Part shown: positions 52,316 through 61,159 of the stretch, piece by piece
How positions within the stretch are numbered: position 1 is the stretch's first letter
Layout: every line of letters starts with the position of its first letter
Program-made: the position numbers and the translations under genes
Assembly: GCA_025210345.1 (NCBI GenBank)
Contig: JAOARX010000024.1
Coordinates: forward strand, 1 to 64,000
Direction: 5' to 3'
From: Pelagimonas sp.
GTDB taxonomy: Bacteria; Pseudomonadota; Alphaproteobacteria; Rhodobacterales; Rhodobacteraceae
Length of the DNA: 64,000 nucleotides
The notes under the pieces: generated by a model
What the model was told of the DNA's origin: nothing
The model's database searches: none
What the model saw: the letters and a program-made list of their open reading frames with translations, nothing else

Positions 52316-52340
52316 CTTCATCTCTTTAAAAAAATATCCA
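52316..52340 (-). repeat. GGATATTT-AAGAGATGAA intergenic repeat (copy 3)
   Basis: On the minus strand it reads TGGATATTTTTTTA then AAGAGATGAAG, 31-55 bp before the deacetylase start codon, in the same orientation relative to the downstream gene as copy 1. Confidence 0.55.
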
Positions 52341-52352
52341 AATACCACCAGA

Positions 52353-53054
52353 TCAATCGGGCGCCAGCATATAGCCAGCCCCCCGAACGGTCTGGAGATA
52401 GCGCGGTTGCTTGGGATCCGCCTCAAGCTTGCGCCGCAACCGGGTGATCTGCACATCCACGGCCCGCTCTTGTGCCTGCCCTTTGTCGCGGCCAAGCTCT
52501 TCGACCAGTTTGGCACGGCTCAGAGGTTCGCCGGGGCAGCCCGAGAAAATCTTCATCAGCTGGCTTTCGGTCGCGGTCAGGCGCACGAGATCATCACCGC
52601 ACCACATTTCCCCCCGCTCGATGTCATACCGATAGGTGCCCAGCGACAAAAGCTTGGGCATCACATCTTGTGCAGAGACCTCGGGCATGCGCCGCAAAAT
52701 CGCGTTGATCCGCAGCAAAAGCTCTTTGGGTTCAAAGGGTTTTGCCAGATAGTCATCCGCCCCGGCCTCAAGTCCCTTGATGCGGTCCTCTGTCTCGGCG
52801 CGGGCGGTCAGCAACAAAATCGGCGTGGGGCTGGTTTCACGAATGCCCCGGGTCAGGCTGATGCCATCCTCGCCCGGCATCATCACATCCAGCACGATCA
52901 GATCAAAGTCCAACCCCTGCAACAGACGCCGGGCATGCGCGGCATCCCGCGCCGCGCTGACCAAAAAGCCGTTGCGGATCAGGAACTTTTGCAACAGTCC
53001 GCGAATTCGTTCGTCGTCATCGACGATCAAAAGATGCGTATCAGTGTCGGTCAT
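52353..53054 (-). CDS. petR: OmpR-family response regulator PetR
   Basis: 233-residue regulator: receiver with Asp56 in DLIVLDVMMPGEDG and Lys in AKPFEPKELLLR, and a winged-helix effector domain ending RLRRKLEADPKQPRYLQTVRGAGY. The petP-petR order and 4-bp overlap reproduce the Rhodobacter arrangement, where PetR is required for cytochrome bc1 and c2 expression. petABC are not next to it here. Confidence 0.88.
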   Translation of the reverse strand: MTDTDTHLLIVDDDERIRGLLQKFLIRNGFLVSAARDAAHARRLLQGLDFDLIVLDVMMPGEDGISLTRGIRETSPTPILLLTARAETEDRIKGLEAGADDYLAKPFEPKELLLRINAILRRMPEVSAQDVMPKLLSLGTYRYDIERGEMWCGDDLVRLTATESQLMKIFSGCPGEPLSRAKLVEELGRDKGQAQERAVDVQITRLRRKLEADPKQPRYLQTVRGAGYMLAPD

Positions 53055-53554
53055 CCGCGTCCTCCGCGCATCTTGAGATACTGGCGGCGCATTTCTGGAT
53101 CCATCATCGCCTCGAGCACCTTTCGAAACCCGGAAACCGCCTCTGGCCCGGCCTGCCGATAGGCCGCACGCATGCGCGCACGCTGCGCTTCGGACAATTC
53201 ATGTTCCAGGGCTTCGCCAGCATCCGTCAAAAACAAATGGCGCTCGCGCTTGTCCAGACGTCCGACGCGGCTTTCGACCAACCCGTCGTCAATCAGCGTG
53301 CGCAACACGCGGTTCAATGACTGCTTGGTTACCCCGAGAATGGTCAACAGGTTGTTAACCGTGGTCCCCGGCGCCCCGTGAATAAAGTGAATGGCGCGGT
53401 GATGCGCGCGCCCATAGCCCTTGTCGACCAGCAGCCGGTCGGGATCCGCAGTGAACCCGCGGTAGGCAAAGAACATCGCTTCGCTCCCTTGGCGCAGCTG
53501 TTCATCGGTCAAAAACAGCAGGGTTTCCCCCTGCCCGCTCTGCCCTTCTGCCAT
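53051..53554 (-). CDS. petP: MarR-family regulator PetP
   Basis: 167-residue winged-helix protein. The HTH lies around NNLLTILGVTKQSLNRVLRTLIDDGLVESR and the wing around LDKRERHLFLTDAGEAL. It is preceded by a FAYRGFTADPDRLLVDKGYGRAHHRAIHFIH segment typical of PetP. Translation is coupled to petR. The partner role with PetR follows from the Rhodobacter petPR precedent. Confidence 0.87.
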   Translation of the reverse strand: MAEGQSGQGETLLFLTDEQLRQGSEAMFFAYRGFTADPDRLLVDKGYGRAHHRAIHFIHGAPGTTVNNLLTILGVTKQSLNRVLRTLIDDGLVESRVGRLDKRERHLFLTDAGEALEHELSEAQRARMRAAYRQAGPEAVSGFRKVLEAMMDPEMRRQYLKMRGGRG

Positions 53555-53706
53555 TGCTATACCTCATTCGCTTTGCCCCACTTTAAGTCAGCCTTGTTGA
53601 CATTCCAAGTGACAACTGTTAGCGAGTCGCAGTTTCTACGTAATTTTATGTCCGAACCGGACTAATTTTGCGCAACTTTCGAAAAATCGCACTTAGGAGA
53701 CTGGCG

Positions 53707-54579
53707 ATGGCAAATGGATCATATGACGACCGCGACGGCAAAATCTGGATGGACGGCCAAATGGTCGACTGGCGCTCGGCGAATGTCCATGTCCTGACGC
53801 ATGGCCTGCATTACGCCAGCTCAGTGTTTGAAGGTGAGCGCGCGTATAACGGCAAGATTTTCCTGTCGCGCGAACATTCAGAGCGCTTGCATTTCTCGGC
53901 GGGTGAACTGGATTTCCAGATCCCCTATACCGTGGATGAAATCGAAGCGGCGAAAAAGGCCGTGCTGGAAGTCAACGGGTTCACCGATGCCTATGTTCGG
54001 GCTGTGGCCTGGCGCGGCGCGGGCGAAGACATGGGGGTCGCCTCTGCGAAGAACCCGGTCCGGCTGGCGATCGCGGCGTGGGAATGGGGCAATTACTATG
54101 GCGACGCAAAGTTCAAGGGCGCCAAACTGGACATCGCCAAGTGGAAACGCCCCTCGCCCGAAACCATCCCGGTGCGCGCCAAGGCAGCGGGTCTTTATAT
54201 GATCTGCACGATCTCAAAACATGAGGCTGAGGCCAAAGGCTGTTCCGACGCTTTGTTCATGGATTACCGCGGCTATGTGGCCGAGGCGACCGGTGCGAAC
54301 ATCTTCTTCGTCAAAGATGGCGAAGTGCATACGCCGACACCGGATTGCTTCCTCAATGGTTTGACCCGCCAGACGGTTCTCAAGATGCTGAAGGAAAAAG
54401 GCATCACCGTGCATGAACGCCACATCATGCCCGAAGAACTCGAAAGCTTTGAGCAGTGCTGGCTGACCGGCACAGCCGCCGAAGTCACGCCTGTGGGCCA
54501 AATCGGCGACTATACGTTTGAAGTCGGTGCGCTGACCCGCGATATCGCAGAAAGCTATGAAAAGCTGGTTCGCGCATAA
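53707..54579 (+). CDS. ilvE: Branched-chain amino acid aminotransferase
   Basis: Fold-type IV PLP aminotransferase of 290 residues interconverting Leu/Ile/Val and their keto acids. VLTHGLHYASSVFEGERAY is the family signature, the PLP lysine is Lys159 in VRAKAAGLYM, and Glu193 in VAEATGANIFFV binds the cofactor. The ATG at 53707 follows AGGAG. It is followed by a strong terminator. Confidence 0.94.
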   Translation: MANGSYDDRDGKIWMDGQMVDWRSANVHVLTHGLHYASSVFEGERAYNGKIFLSREHSERLHFSAGELDFQIPYTVDEIEAAKKAVLEVNGFTDAYVRAVAWRGAGEDMGVASAKNPVRLAIAAWEWGNYYGDAKFKGAKLDIAKWKRPSPETIPVRAKAAGLYMICTISKHEAEAKGCSDALFMDYRGYVAEATGANIFFVKDGEVHTPTPDCFLNGLTRQTVLKMLKEKGITVHERHIMPEELESFEQCWLTGTAAEVTPVGQIGDYTFEVGALTRDIAESYEKLVRA

Positions 54580-54602
54580 GCTACTTTGCAACGGCTAAGA
54601 TC

Positions 54603-54625
54603 AAGGGGCGGATCATCCGCCCCTT
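54603..54625 (+). terminator. Hairpin terminator after ilvE
   Basis: Ten-base perfect arms AAGGGGCGGA/TCCGCCCCTT with a 3-base loop, 24 bp after ilvE. The A/T ends make it symmetric, so it may also stop transcripts from the opposite strand. Confidence 0.75.
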
Positions 54626-54674
54626 ACGCATATATGGCCTGCCAATGTCGGGTGAGCGGGTTGGGTGTGTCCCG

Positions 54675-55913
54675 CTAGACCAGTGAACGCAACATGGCGG
54701 TGTTGCTCTGGATCACAGAATTCAGCTCGACAATCTTGGCCAATCTTTCCTCAATTTCGTTTTGGCAGACGTCAAGCTGCTCGACGATGCCGGTAAGGGC
54801 GGTCCCGGAGTTTGCCAGTGCCGCGCTTTCGATTTTACACATCATACGTGTCGAACTCAGGCCCGTCACATAGCGCTTCATATCCAGGACCGAACGCGCG
54901 AAACGTTTGGCTTCGCTTTCGACACCGACCAAAGCGGTCGACATATCCTCAACAAACTTGGCGCTATGTTCCCGAAGCTGCTCTGCGACCTTTTGATGGG
55001 ATCGCTCATTGCCCTCGTGCACCTCTTCACTCTGGAATTGGATGAGCATTTCCTCTTCCAAAGCAATCGCATAGCTCAGAAACTGCCCCTTGTGGATCGC
55101 AGATCGGATCCGGGCAAAGGCACAGGTATCCCCATCCACAAAGGTATTCACCCATGTGCTCATCTCTTCCAGCATCTGACTGTAGTTCACTGAAATGGCG
55201 CTGATCGGACCCCCCGCATTTTCAAGCCGCGATGCGATGATCCGCATGTTCATGGGCACCGTACGGATGGCCTTGAAGGCCTCGGTCATCTCAGAGGTTT
55301 CCATCAAAACCTGTTGAATCGCCTCAGACATATCTGAGAAGCGACGCTGAAGGGGCTGTTCGTGGCGCCCAAGCTGGCGCAGGCGCGAATCGAATTCCAT
55401 CGACAGGGCATCGGCCTGGAAATCCGCATAGCTTGCAAAGCCCAACACGCCGATCTTTTCTTCAAGGTAGGCAGCGCTTTGTGCCGGAGTCAGACCGTTT
55501 TCCTGTTCGTTTTGCCGCACGTCTGTATAGATTTCAGAAACTTTTTGAAACATCGACGATGTTGGCTTGAGCCGAATTGACAAATACCCGTCTTCGACAG
55601 GCAAAACCAGGGAGAACACCCAGTAAAACCGCCCGCCCTTTCGCATATTCTTGACATAGGCGCCCACTGGTTCACCGGCCTTAAGCCGTTCCCAGAACAT
55701 GTGGAACAACCCCTTTGGCATATCCGGGTGTCGGACAAGATTGTGGGGCGACCCGACAAGTTCGCTCCAGCTATAGCCCGAAACACGCTGAAAAACCGCG
55801 TTGCCGGTCTGGATCACCCCGCGCTCATCTGTGAATGAATAGAACAGTTCATTCAGGCTAAAGGCGGCTTCATTACCACCCACATCGGTCAGTTTCGGGT
55901 CGAGACTGGACAT
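54675..55913 (-). CDS. Aer-like PAS protein without a recognised output domain
   Basis: 412 residues. The N-terminal PAS domain (about 18-120) has the Aer-type block HNLVRHPDMPKGLFHMFWERL and VKNMRKGGRFYWVF, which in Aer binds FAD for redox and oxygen sensing. The rest is helical. A central part with IRTVPMNMRIIASRLENAGGPISAISVNY loosely recalls a chemoreceptor tip, but the canonical MCP motif, HAMP and membrane helices are missing. The ATG at 55913 follows AGGAG. It is likely a soluble redox-linked signalling protein; the partner is unknown. Confidence 0.75.
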   Translation of the reverse strand: MSSLDPKLTDVGGNEAAFSLNELFYSFTDERGVIQTGNAVFQRVSGYSWSELVGSPHNLVRHPDMPKGLFHMFWERLKAGEPVGAYVKNMRKGGRFYWVFSLVLPVEDGYLSIRLKPTSSMFQKVSEIYTDVRQNEQENGLTPAQSAAYLEEKIGVLGFASYADFQADALSMEFDSRLRQLGRHEQPLQRRFSDMSEAIQQVLMETSEMTEAFKAIRTVPMNMRIIASRLENAGGPISAISVNYSQMLEEMSTWVNTFVDGDTCAFARIRSAIHKGQFLSYAIALEEEMLIQFQSEEVHEGNERSHQKVAEQLREHSAKFVEDMSTALVGVESEAKRFARSVLDMKRYVTGLSSTRMMCKIESAALANSGTALTGIVEQLDVCQNEIEERLAKIVELNSVIQSNTAMLRSLV

Positions 55914-55974
55914 ACAGTTCTCCTGCTTCAAGAGTCCCGCTAAAATCGTCCATTTTTCCTCTCAAAAGATTTAA

Positions 55975-56002
55975 CGCCGCGCAGGTTTTTTCCCACGCGG
56001 CG
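55975..56002 (-). terminator. Putative terminator of the polyamine-type ABC operon
   Basis: Arms CGCCGCG and CGCGGCG with a 14-base loop, followed on the minus strand by TTAAATCTTTT. It lies 31 bp after the last permease gene. Confidence 0.5.
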
Positions 56003-56033
56003 CCAAAAATCGTTCTTTTTTTAGGAAACCCCG

Positions 56034-56888
56034 TTAGCCGGGGCTCATCCCGCGCAGACGCTCGGACCGGCGGCGCAACACTTCGACCGTCGCCAGCAGC
56101 GCAATCGAGATCACGACAAGGATCGTGGCCACCGCCAGAATAGTCGGGCTGATCTGTTCGCGCAGGCCGGTGAACATCTGCCAAGGCAGGGTTTGCTGTT
56201 TGGCCGAACCAACAAAAATCACCACCACAACTTCGTCGAACGACGTGATAAAGGCAAACAATCCGCCAGAAATCACGCCGGGCAGGATCAGCGGCATCTG
56301 CACCTTGAAAAAGGTCGTCACCGGGTCCGCGCCCATGTTCGCTGCCGCGCGGGTCAAAGACCGGTCAAACCCGACCAAAGTTGCGGTTACGGTGATGATC
56401 ACAAAGGGAATTCCCAATGCGGCATGGGCCAGAACCACACCCCAATAGGTGCCTGCCAGACCGATCTTCGAATAGAAGAAATACATGCCCGCCGCCGAGA
56501 TGATCAGCGGAACGATCATCGGTGAAATCAAGATCGCCATAATCGCACGCCGCGCGGGCACATGCGGTTGGCTCAGGCCGATGGCCGCCAGCGTTCCCAA
56601 CGACACCGAGATAATCGTCGCCATCGGAGCAATCTTGATCGAGTTCTTCAGCGCATCCTGCCAGTCCGGATTGCTAAAGAAATCGCGATAGTGCTTGAGA
56701 GAATACCCATCCGGATCAAAGCTCAGCATTTCCTTGGTGAAGGTAAAGAAATCCTGCGAGTTGAAACTTAGCGGGATCACCACCGCAATCGGTGCGATCA
56801 GGAAGAAAAAGATCAGCCCACACAAAATCCGAAAGGTATAGTACCAGACCCGCTGGCCGGTGGATGCATAAGGAGGAAGTCCGCTCAT
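56034..56888 (-). CDS. Polyamine-type ABC transporter permease (PotC family)
   Basis: 284-residue membrane subunit with six helices. The coupling region is LTRAAANMGADPVTTFFKVQMPLI, followed by SGGLFAFITSFDEVVVVIFVG, a PotC/PotI hallmark. It follows the other permease by 5 bp. The importer probably takes up a polyamine or related cation; the exact substrate is not shown. Confidence 0.9.
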   Translation of the reverse strand: MSGLPPYASTGQRVWYYTFRILCGLIFFFLIAPIAVVIPLSFNSQDFFTFTKEMLSFDPDGYSLKHYRDFFSNPDWQDALKNSIKIAPMATIISVSLGTLAAIGLSQPHVPARRAIMAILISPMIVPLIISAAGMYFFYSKIGLAGTYWGVVLAHAALGIPFVIITVTATLVGFDRSLTRAAANMGADPVTTFFKVQMPLILPGVISGGLFAFITSFDEVVVVIFVGSAKQQTLPWQMFTGLREQISPTILAVATILVVISIALLATVEVLRRRSERLRGMSPG

Positions 56889-56893
56889 ATCAT

Positions 56894-58168
56894 TTACCCC
56901 AGCTTAACGTTGTCGATGCCGACGATTTTGTCATAGGCCCAGTAGAGCACCAGAACCACCGCCAGAAGGATTGACCCAAGCGCCGCAGCCAGACCCCAGT
57001 TCAGCGAGGTCGAGATGTGATAGGCGATCTGGTTCGAAATGAATGTCCCCTTTGTGCCCCCAACCAGCGCAGGCGTGATGTAATAGCCAATCGCCAGAAT
57101 GAACACGAGGATCGATCCCGCACCAATGCCTGGAACCGTTTGCGGGAAATAGACGCGCCAGAAGGCGGTCCAATCCGTGGCACCCAGCGATTTCGCCGCA
57201 CGCAGATACGCAGGGGGGATCGTCGCCATCACCGAATACATCGGCAAGATCATGAAGGGCAGCAGGATGTGTGTCATCGCAACCACTGTGCCGAACTGGT
57301 TGTTGATGATCTGCAGGCGCGCATCATCCCCGACAAGCCCGATGAACACGAGAATATCATTGATCACGCCTTGCTGTTGCAGCAGGATTTTCCACGCCGA
57401 GGTCCGCACCAAAAGCGAGGTCCAGAAAGGCAGAAGAACAAGGATCATCAATAGGTTCGCCGTGCGAGTCGGCAGGTTCGCCAGTAGCCATGCCACCGGA
57501 TAGGCCAACAAGATGCAGCAGCTTGTGATCAACAAAGACATCCACAGCGTCCGCACCAACAGCGCATTGTAGATGCGTTCCTTTTCCGGGCGCATCTCGG
57601 CACCGTCAGGGCCGACGCGCATGTCAACCGCATTCAGGAAATACCCAGCCGTAACAGGGGGCGAATAGGTCTGGATCGTACGCCAGATTTCGGGTTCACC
57701 CCAGCGTTTATGAATATCAATGATCTGATCTTTCCAGGGGCCTCCGGCCTCAAGATCGAATTTCTTGGCCTTGCGCCCCAGCTTTTTAAAGGCGGATGCA
57801 ATGCCGGGCTGTTCGTAGTTCAGGCGCACCGCCACCTTGGTGTGCTTCTTAGCCAGAGCCGCGGCCTTGATGTCCGCCGCCAGCGCGGCATAGACCGCCT
57901 CAGAGGGCAATTCACCACTGTTCGCGTCCCAATCCGCAACGGCAACCACCGTCTTTGGCAGGGTCTCCATGACGATCCTGTTCTCGACCGAGCGATACAG
58001 CATGTCGCCGATGGGCAGGATAAAACTGACCAAAATGAAAAGAAGCAGCGGTGCAATCAGCAACAACGCGCGCGTCTTTTGTCGGCGCAGGGCACGGGCC
58101 AGACTGCGCTTGAGTGGGGTTCCGTCTGCGGCCAGAACCGGGCCGTTCATATCGGTTGCGTCGCTCAT
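56894..58168 (-). CDS. Polyamine-type ABC transporter permease (PotB family), extended
   Basis: 424 residues. The C-terminal 270 match PotB/PotH permeases (coupling region LRAAKSLGATDWTAFWRVYFPQT). Between TM1 (ALLLIAPLLLFILVSFILPIG) and TM2 there is a soluble segment of about 130 residues, longer than usual for E. coli PotB, facing the periplasm by topology. The start overlaps the DUF1330 stop by 4 bp. Confidence 0.9.
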   Translation of the reverse strand: MSDATDMNGPVLAADGTPLKRSLARALRRQKTRALLLIAPLLLFILVSFILPIGDMLYRSVENRIVMETLPKTVVAVADWDANSGELPSEAVYAALAADIKAAALAKKHTKVAVRLNYEQPGIASAFKKLGRKAKKFDLEAGGPWKDQIIDIHKRWGEPEIWRTIQTYSPPVTAGYFLNAVDMRVGPDGAEMRPEKERIYNALLVRTLWMSLLITSCCILLAYPVAWLLANLPTRTANLLMILVLLPFWTSLLVRTSAWKILLQQQGVINDILVFIGLVGDDARLQIINNQFGTVVAMTHILLPFMILPMYSVMATIPPAYLRAAKSLGATDWTAFWRVYFPQTVPGIGAGSILVFILAIGYYITPALVGGTKGTFISNQIAYHISTSLNWGLAAALGSILLAVVLVLYWAYDKIVGIDNVKLG

Positions 58169-58455
58169 TCTGCCCCCTCGACAACCAAAATCGTGCTGTC
58201 CGCTGTTGCGTGACGAATTTTGGCAACCTCTTGATAATCCGGGTCGTTATAGGCGTCCAAAGCGGCCTGATAACTTGGGAATTCGATAACCACGTGGCGC
58301 TGGTGCACCTCGCCTTCCATGACGGTCGATTGTCCACCTCGGACAACGAATTGCCCGCCCAGCCGATGCAGGATCGGCGTGTCACGCGCGATGTATTCCT
58401 GATAGGCGTCCGGGTCCGTCACGGTGATGTGGCCAATGATATAGCCTTTGGGCAT
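58165..58455 (-). CDS. DUF1330 family protein
   Basis: 96-residue alpha/beta ferredoxin-like protein: GYIIGHITVTDPDAYQEYIARDTPILHRLGGQFVVRGG, then HVVIEFPSYQAALDAYNDPDYQEVAKIR. This is the DUF1330 pattern of the dimeric alpha-beta barrel group. It sits inside an ABC importer operon, overlapping the permease gene by 4 bp, so a linked metabolic or ligand-handling role is likely. The function is unknown. Confidence 0.9.
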   Translation of the reverse strand: MPKGYIIGHITVTDPDAYQEYIARDTPILHRLGGQFVVRGGQSTVMEGEVHQRHVVIEFPSYQAALDAYNDPDYQEVAKIRHATADSTILVVEGAE

Positions 58456-58542
58456 GGGTGCCTCACACTTGGTCGCAATGACCCGCGAGTGTCCCCGCGG
58501 GTCGGTCAGGGCAAGGTGAAACCCTGCCCCGCTAAGGCTGAA

Positions 58543-59652
58543 TTATTTCGCCAGCCAGGCTTCGAAACGTGCGTTCATATCGTCACGGTTGTCTGCCCAC
58601 CATTCGTAGTCATACATGTGAACGTTGGTCGCGTTGGCCGGATCGGTCGGCATGTGCGGCGCCATGTCGATGCCCAGCTCTTTGTGCTTGCCAACAAGCG
58701 GTGCCGAAGACTTACGCGCCGGACCGTAAGAGATGTAAGCCGCCTGATCCGCCTGACGCGTGGTGTCGGTTGCGAATTTCACAAAGTCCAGCGCGCGTGC
58801 CAGACGATCCGCCGGCAGACCGGCCGGGATCACCAGACCGTCAAGGTCATAGGACTGCATGTCCCACAGCATGCCGATGGGCTGGCCCTGCTCGGCAATG
58901 GCCGAGAACAGGCGACCGTTAAAGGTCGAACCCATCACAACTTCGCCGTCTGCCAGAAGCTGGGGTGTTTCCGCGCCCGCGGTCCACCAGACAACATCGT
59001 CTTTGATGGTGTCCAGTTTGGCCAGCGCGCGGTCTACGCCTTCGTCGCTGTCCAGAACGTCATAGATTTCGTCCTTGGCCACGCCATCGCAGTACAGAGC
59101 CCACTCGAGGTTGTCGATCGGACGCTTTTGCAGCGCGCGCTTGCCCGGGTACTTGGCGGTGTCGAATACGTCACAAACGGTGGTCGGCGCGGTGTCACCA
59201 ACCAGGTCGGTGCGATAACCGAAAGTGGTCGAATAAACGATCAGCGGGATGTAGCAGTCCGAAACCAGCTGGCCGTCCCAGTCTTCGGTCGGCAGCGAGC
59301 CATCGTCGCCTTTTGCCAGAACCGCGTCGTGGTCGATTTCCATCGCCAGACCTTCGTCACACATGCGGATGGTGTCCGAAATCACGGCGTCCACAACGTC
59401 CCAGGTCACATTGCCGGCTTCGGACATGGCGCGCATTTTCGCGGTCGCTTCGGCCGAGCTTTCGTCGTAGGTGACTTTGAGACCGGGGTTCAGCTCCAGG
59501 TAGGGCTCAATGTAGGCTTTGACCTGGCTGGCCTGATAGGCACCACCCCAGGACACAAAGGTCATTTCCATGGCCATGTCTTCCGCCTGAACGGCTGCAC
59601 CAGCAGCAACGGTCAGCGCGGTCGACGCGAGAAAGGTTTTGGTGAGTTTCAT
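58543..59652 (-). CDS. Polyamine-type ABC transporter substrate-binding protein (PotD/PotF family)
   Basis: 369-residue periplasmic protein with signal peptide TFLASTALTVAAGAAVQA. MEMTFVSWGGAYQASQVKAYIEPY and WDVVDAVISDTIRMCDEGL are typical of the PotD/PotF-like SBP_bac_8 group. It is second in the operon, after the ATPase gene. The ligand-site residues cannot be assigned with confidence, so polyamine specificity is family-level only. Confidence 0.9.
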   Translation of the reverse strand: MKLTKTFLASTALTVAAGAAVQAEDMAMEMTFVSWGGAYQASQVKAYIEPYLELNPGLKVTYDESSAEATAKMRAMSEAGNVTWDVVDAVISDTIRMCDEGLAMEIDHDAVLAKGDDGSLPTEDWDGQLVSDCYIPLIVYSTTFGYRTDLVGDTAPTTVCDVFDTAKYPGKRALQKRPIDNLEWALYCDGVAKDEIYDVLDSDEGVDRALAKLDTIKDDVVWWTAGAETPQLLADGEVVMGSTFNGRLFSAIAEQGQPIGMLWDMQSYDLDGLVIPAGLPADRLARALDFVKFATDTTRQADQAAYISYGPARKSSAPLVGKHKELGIDMAPHMPTDPANATNVHMYDYEWWADNRDDMNARFEAWLAK

Positions 59653-59731
59653 TTCATACTCCCTAATTTACCCGTTCTTTTAGGGGATTGCGCCACGGGC
59701 CCCGGCGATCAATCCCACGACTAACCCCTAC

Positions 59732-59750
59732 CCGCCCTCTTGCGGGGCGG
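59732..59750 (-). promoter_or_regulatory. Stem-loop between the ATPase and binding-protein genes
   Basis: Arms CCGCCC and GGGCGG with a 7-base loop lie in the 125-bp spacer of the polyamine-type operon. There is no clear U-run, so it is probably an mRNA stability or partial-termination element raising binding-protein output. Confidence 0.4.
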
Positions 59751-59777
59751 TGCAGGGTATTTCGATATCAATCTGCG

Positions 59778-60881
59778 TCAGTCCGCATCCAGCGCGCGGC
59801 AATCCTGTGGCAGCCAACCAATTTCGATGGTTGATCCCACATTGTGGCGCACCTGATCGGGTGCGTTGCGCGTTTTGATCACAAATTCATCGTTGCCAGC
59901 GACCCGCAAACGGGTGCGAAAGATGTCACCCATGTAAATGAATTCAAGAACTTCCGCCTTGAGCGTATGCGCGCCCTCTTGCAGACGATCCTTGTTGAAC
60001 TCGACACGTTCGGGGCGGATGGATACGCGGGTTCGCTCGCCCACCTTGGACACATTGACCGGGGTCGCGTCCAGCTCTTCTCCGTCATCCAGACGCACCA
60101 CGCAGGTGTCGCCCTTTATCTCGGACACCACCCCTTCCAGGGTGTTGTTCTCACCGATGAACTGCGCAACAAAGCTGTTTTCGGGCGCTTCATACAGCTG
60201 ATCCGGTGGTGCCAGCTGTTGAATACGGCCATCGTTGAACACGGCGACGCGGTCCGACATGGTCAGCGCTTCGGTCTGGTCATGGGTCACGTAAACCGTG
60301 GTAATTCCCAGCTCATGTGCAAGGCGGGTGATTTCAAACTGCATGTGTTCACGTAGCTGTTTGTCCAAAGCGCCAAGCGGTTCGTCCATCAAAACCAGTT
60401 CGGGTTCGAACACCAGCGCACGGGCCAGGGCAACACGCTGTTGCTGGCCGCCGGACAACTGGCTGGGGCGACGCCCGCCAAATGCCCCCATCTGCACCAT
60501 GTCCAGCGCGCGCTTGACCTTTTGCTCTCGCTCGGATTTGCCTATTTTGCGGACTTCCAGCGGAAAGGACAGGTTCTCAGCGATGGTCATATGCGGGAAG
60601 AGGGCGTAGTTCTGGAACACCATGCCAATGCCGCGCTTGTGCGGCGGGATGTTGTTGATATCGACCCCATCCAGTTTGATTTTGCCGTGTGTCGCCGTCT
60701 CAAAGCCGGCCAGCATCATCAGACAGGTGGTTTTCCCAGATCCGGACGGCCCAAGCATCGTCAGGAATTCGCCTTTCGGCATGGTCAGGTTCAGGTCTTT
60801 GACGACAAGTGTCTCACCGTCATAGCTCTTTTGCACACGTTCGAATTCGACGAACGCATCCGCGTTTCCGTTATCCGCCAA
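59778..60881 (-). CDS. Polyamine-type ABC transporter ATP-binding protein (PotA family)
   Basis: 367-residue ATPase: Walker A GPSGSGKTTC, signature LSGGQQQRVALARAL, Walker B LVLMDEPLGALDKQL, H-loop YVTHDQTEAL, then a C-terminal TOBE domain (VRLDDGEELDATPVN, VSIRPERVEF). No ATG lies near the conserved start; a TTG at 60881 with AGGGAG upstream is the best start, while the open frame to 60968 is not conserved. It heads the operon. Confidence 0.9.
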   Translation of the reverse strand: MADNGNADAFVEFERVQKSYDGETLVVKDLNLTMPKGEFLTMLGPSGSGKTTCLMMLAGFETATHGKIKLDGVDINNIPPHKRGIGMVFQNYALFPHMTIAENLSFPLEVRKIGKSEREQKVKRALDMVQMGAFGGRRPSQLSGGQQQRVALARALVFEPELVLMDEPLGALDKQLREHMQFEITRLAHELGITTVYVTHDQTEALTMSDRVAVFNDGRIQQLAPPDQLYEAPENSFVAQFIGENNTLEGVVSEIKGDTCVVRLDDGEELDATPVNVSKVGERTRVSIRPERVEFNKDRLQEGAHTLKAEVLEFIYMGDIFRTRLRVAGNDEFVIKTRNAPDQVRHNVGSTIEIGWLPQDCRALDAD

Positions 60882-61159
60882 ACCAGGCTCCCTGTTTGTG
60901 TATCGCGGTTTTGCACCGCTGTCTTGGATACAAACTAAAGCGTGGCTTGATGCGAGTTTCAACCACATTAGTGCATTTTTGGTGGCTTATTCGTCGACAC
61001 AGCACAATTGGGCAGATTACGACGACATTTCAGCCAAAAACGCCGCCTTAACACGGCGCATCCAGAACATATTCCGCCCGATCCCCCTGCCCAAAGCCGG
61101 ATGATTCTGCCAATTTTGCGATGTTAGCGGCCAAACCCGGCCCCATTTTCAGCTCTTTT

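Noticed and set aside
58114-59724. 536-residue open frame on the plus strand
   Set aside because: Antisense to the solute-binding protein and DUF1330 genes, no recognisable motif and no ribosome site; a GC-driven shadow.
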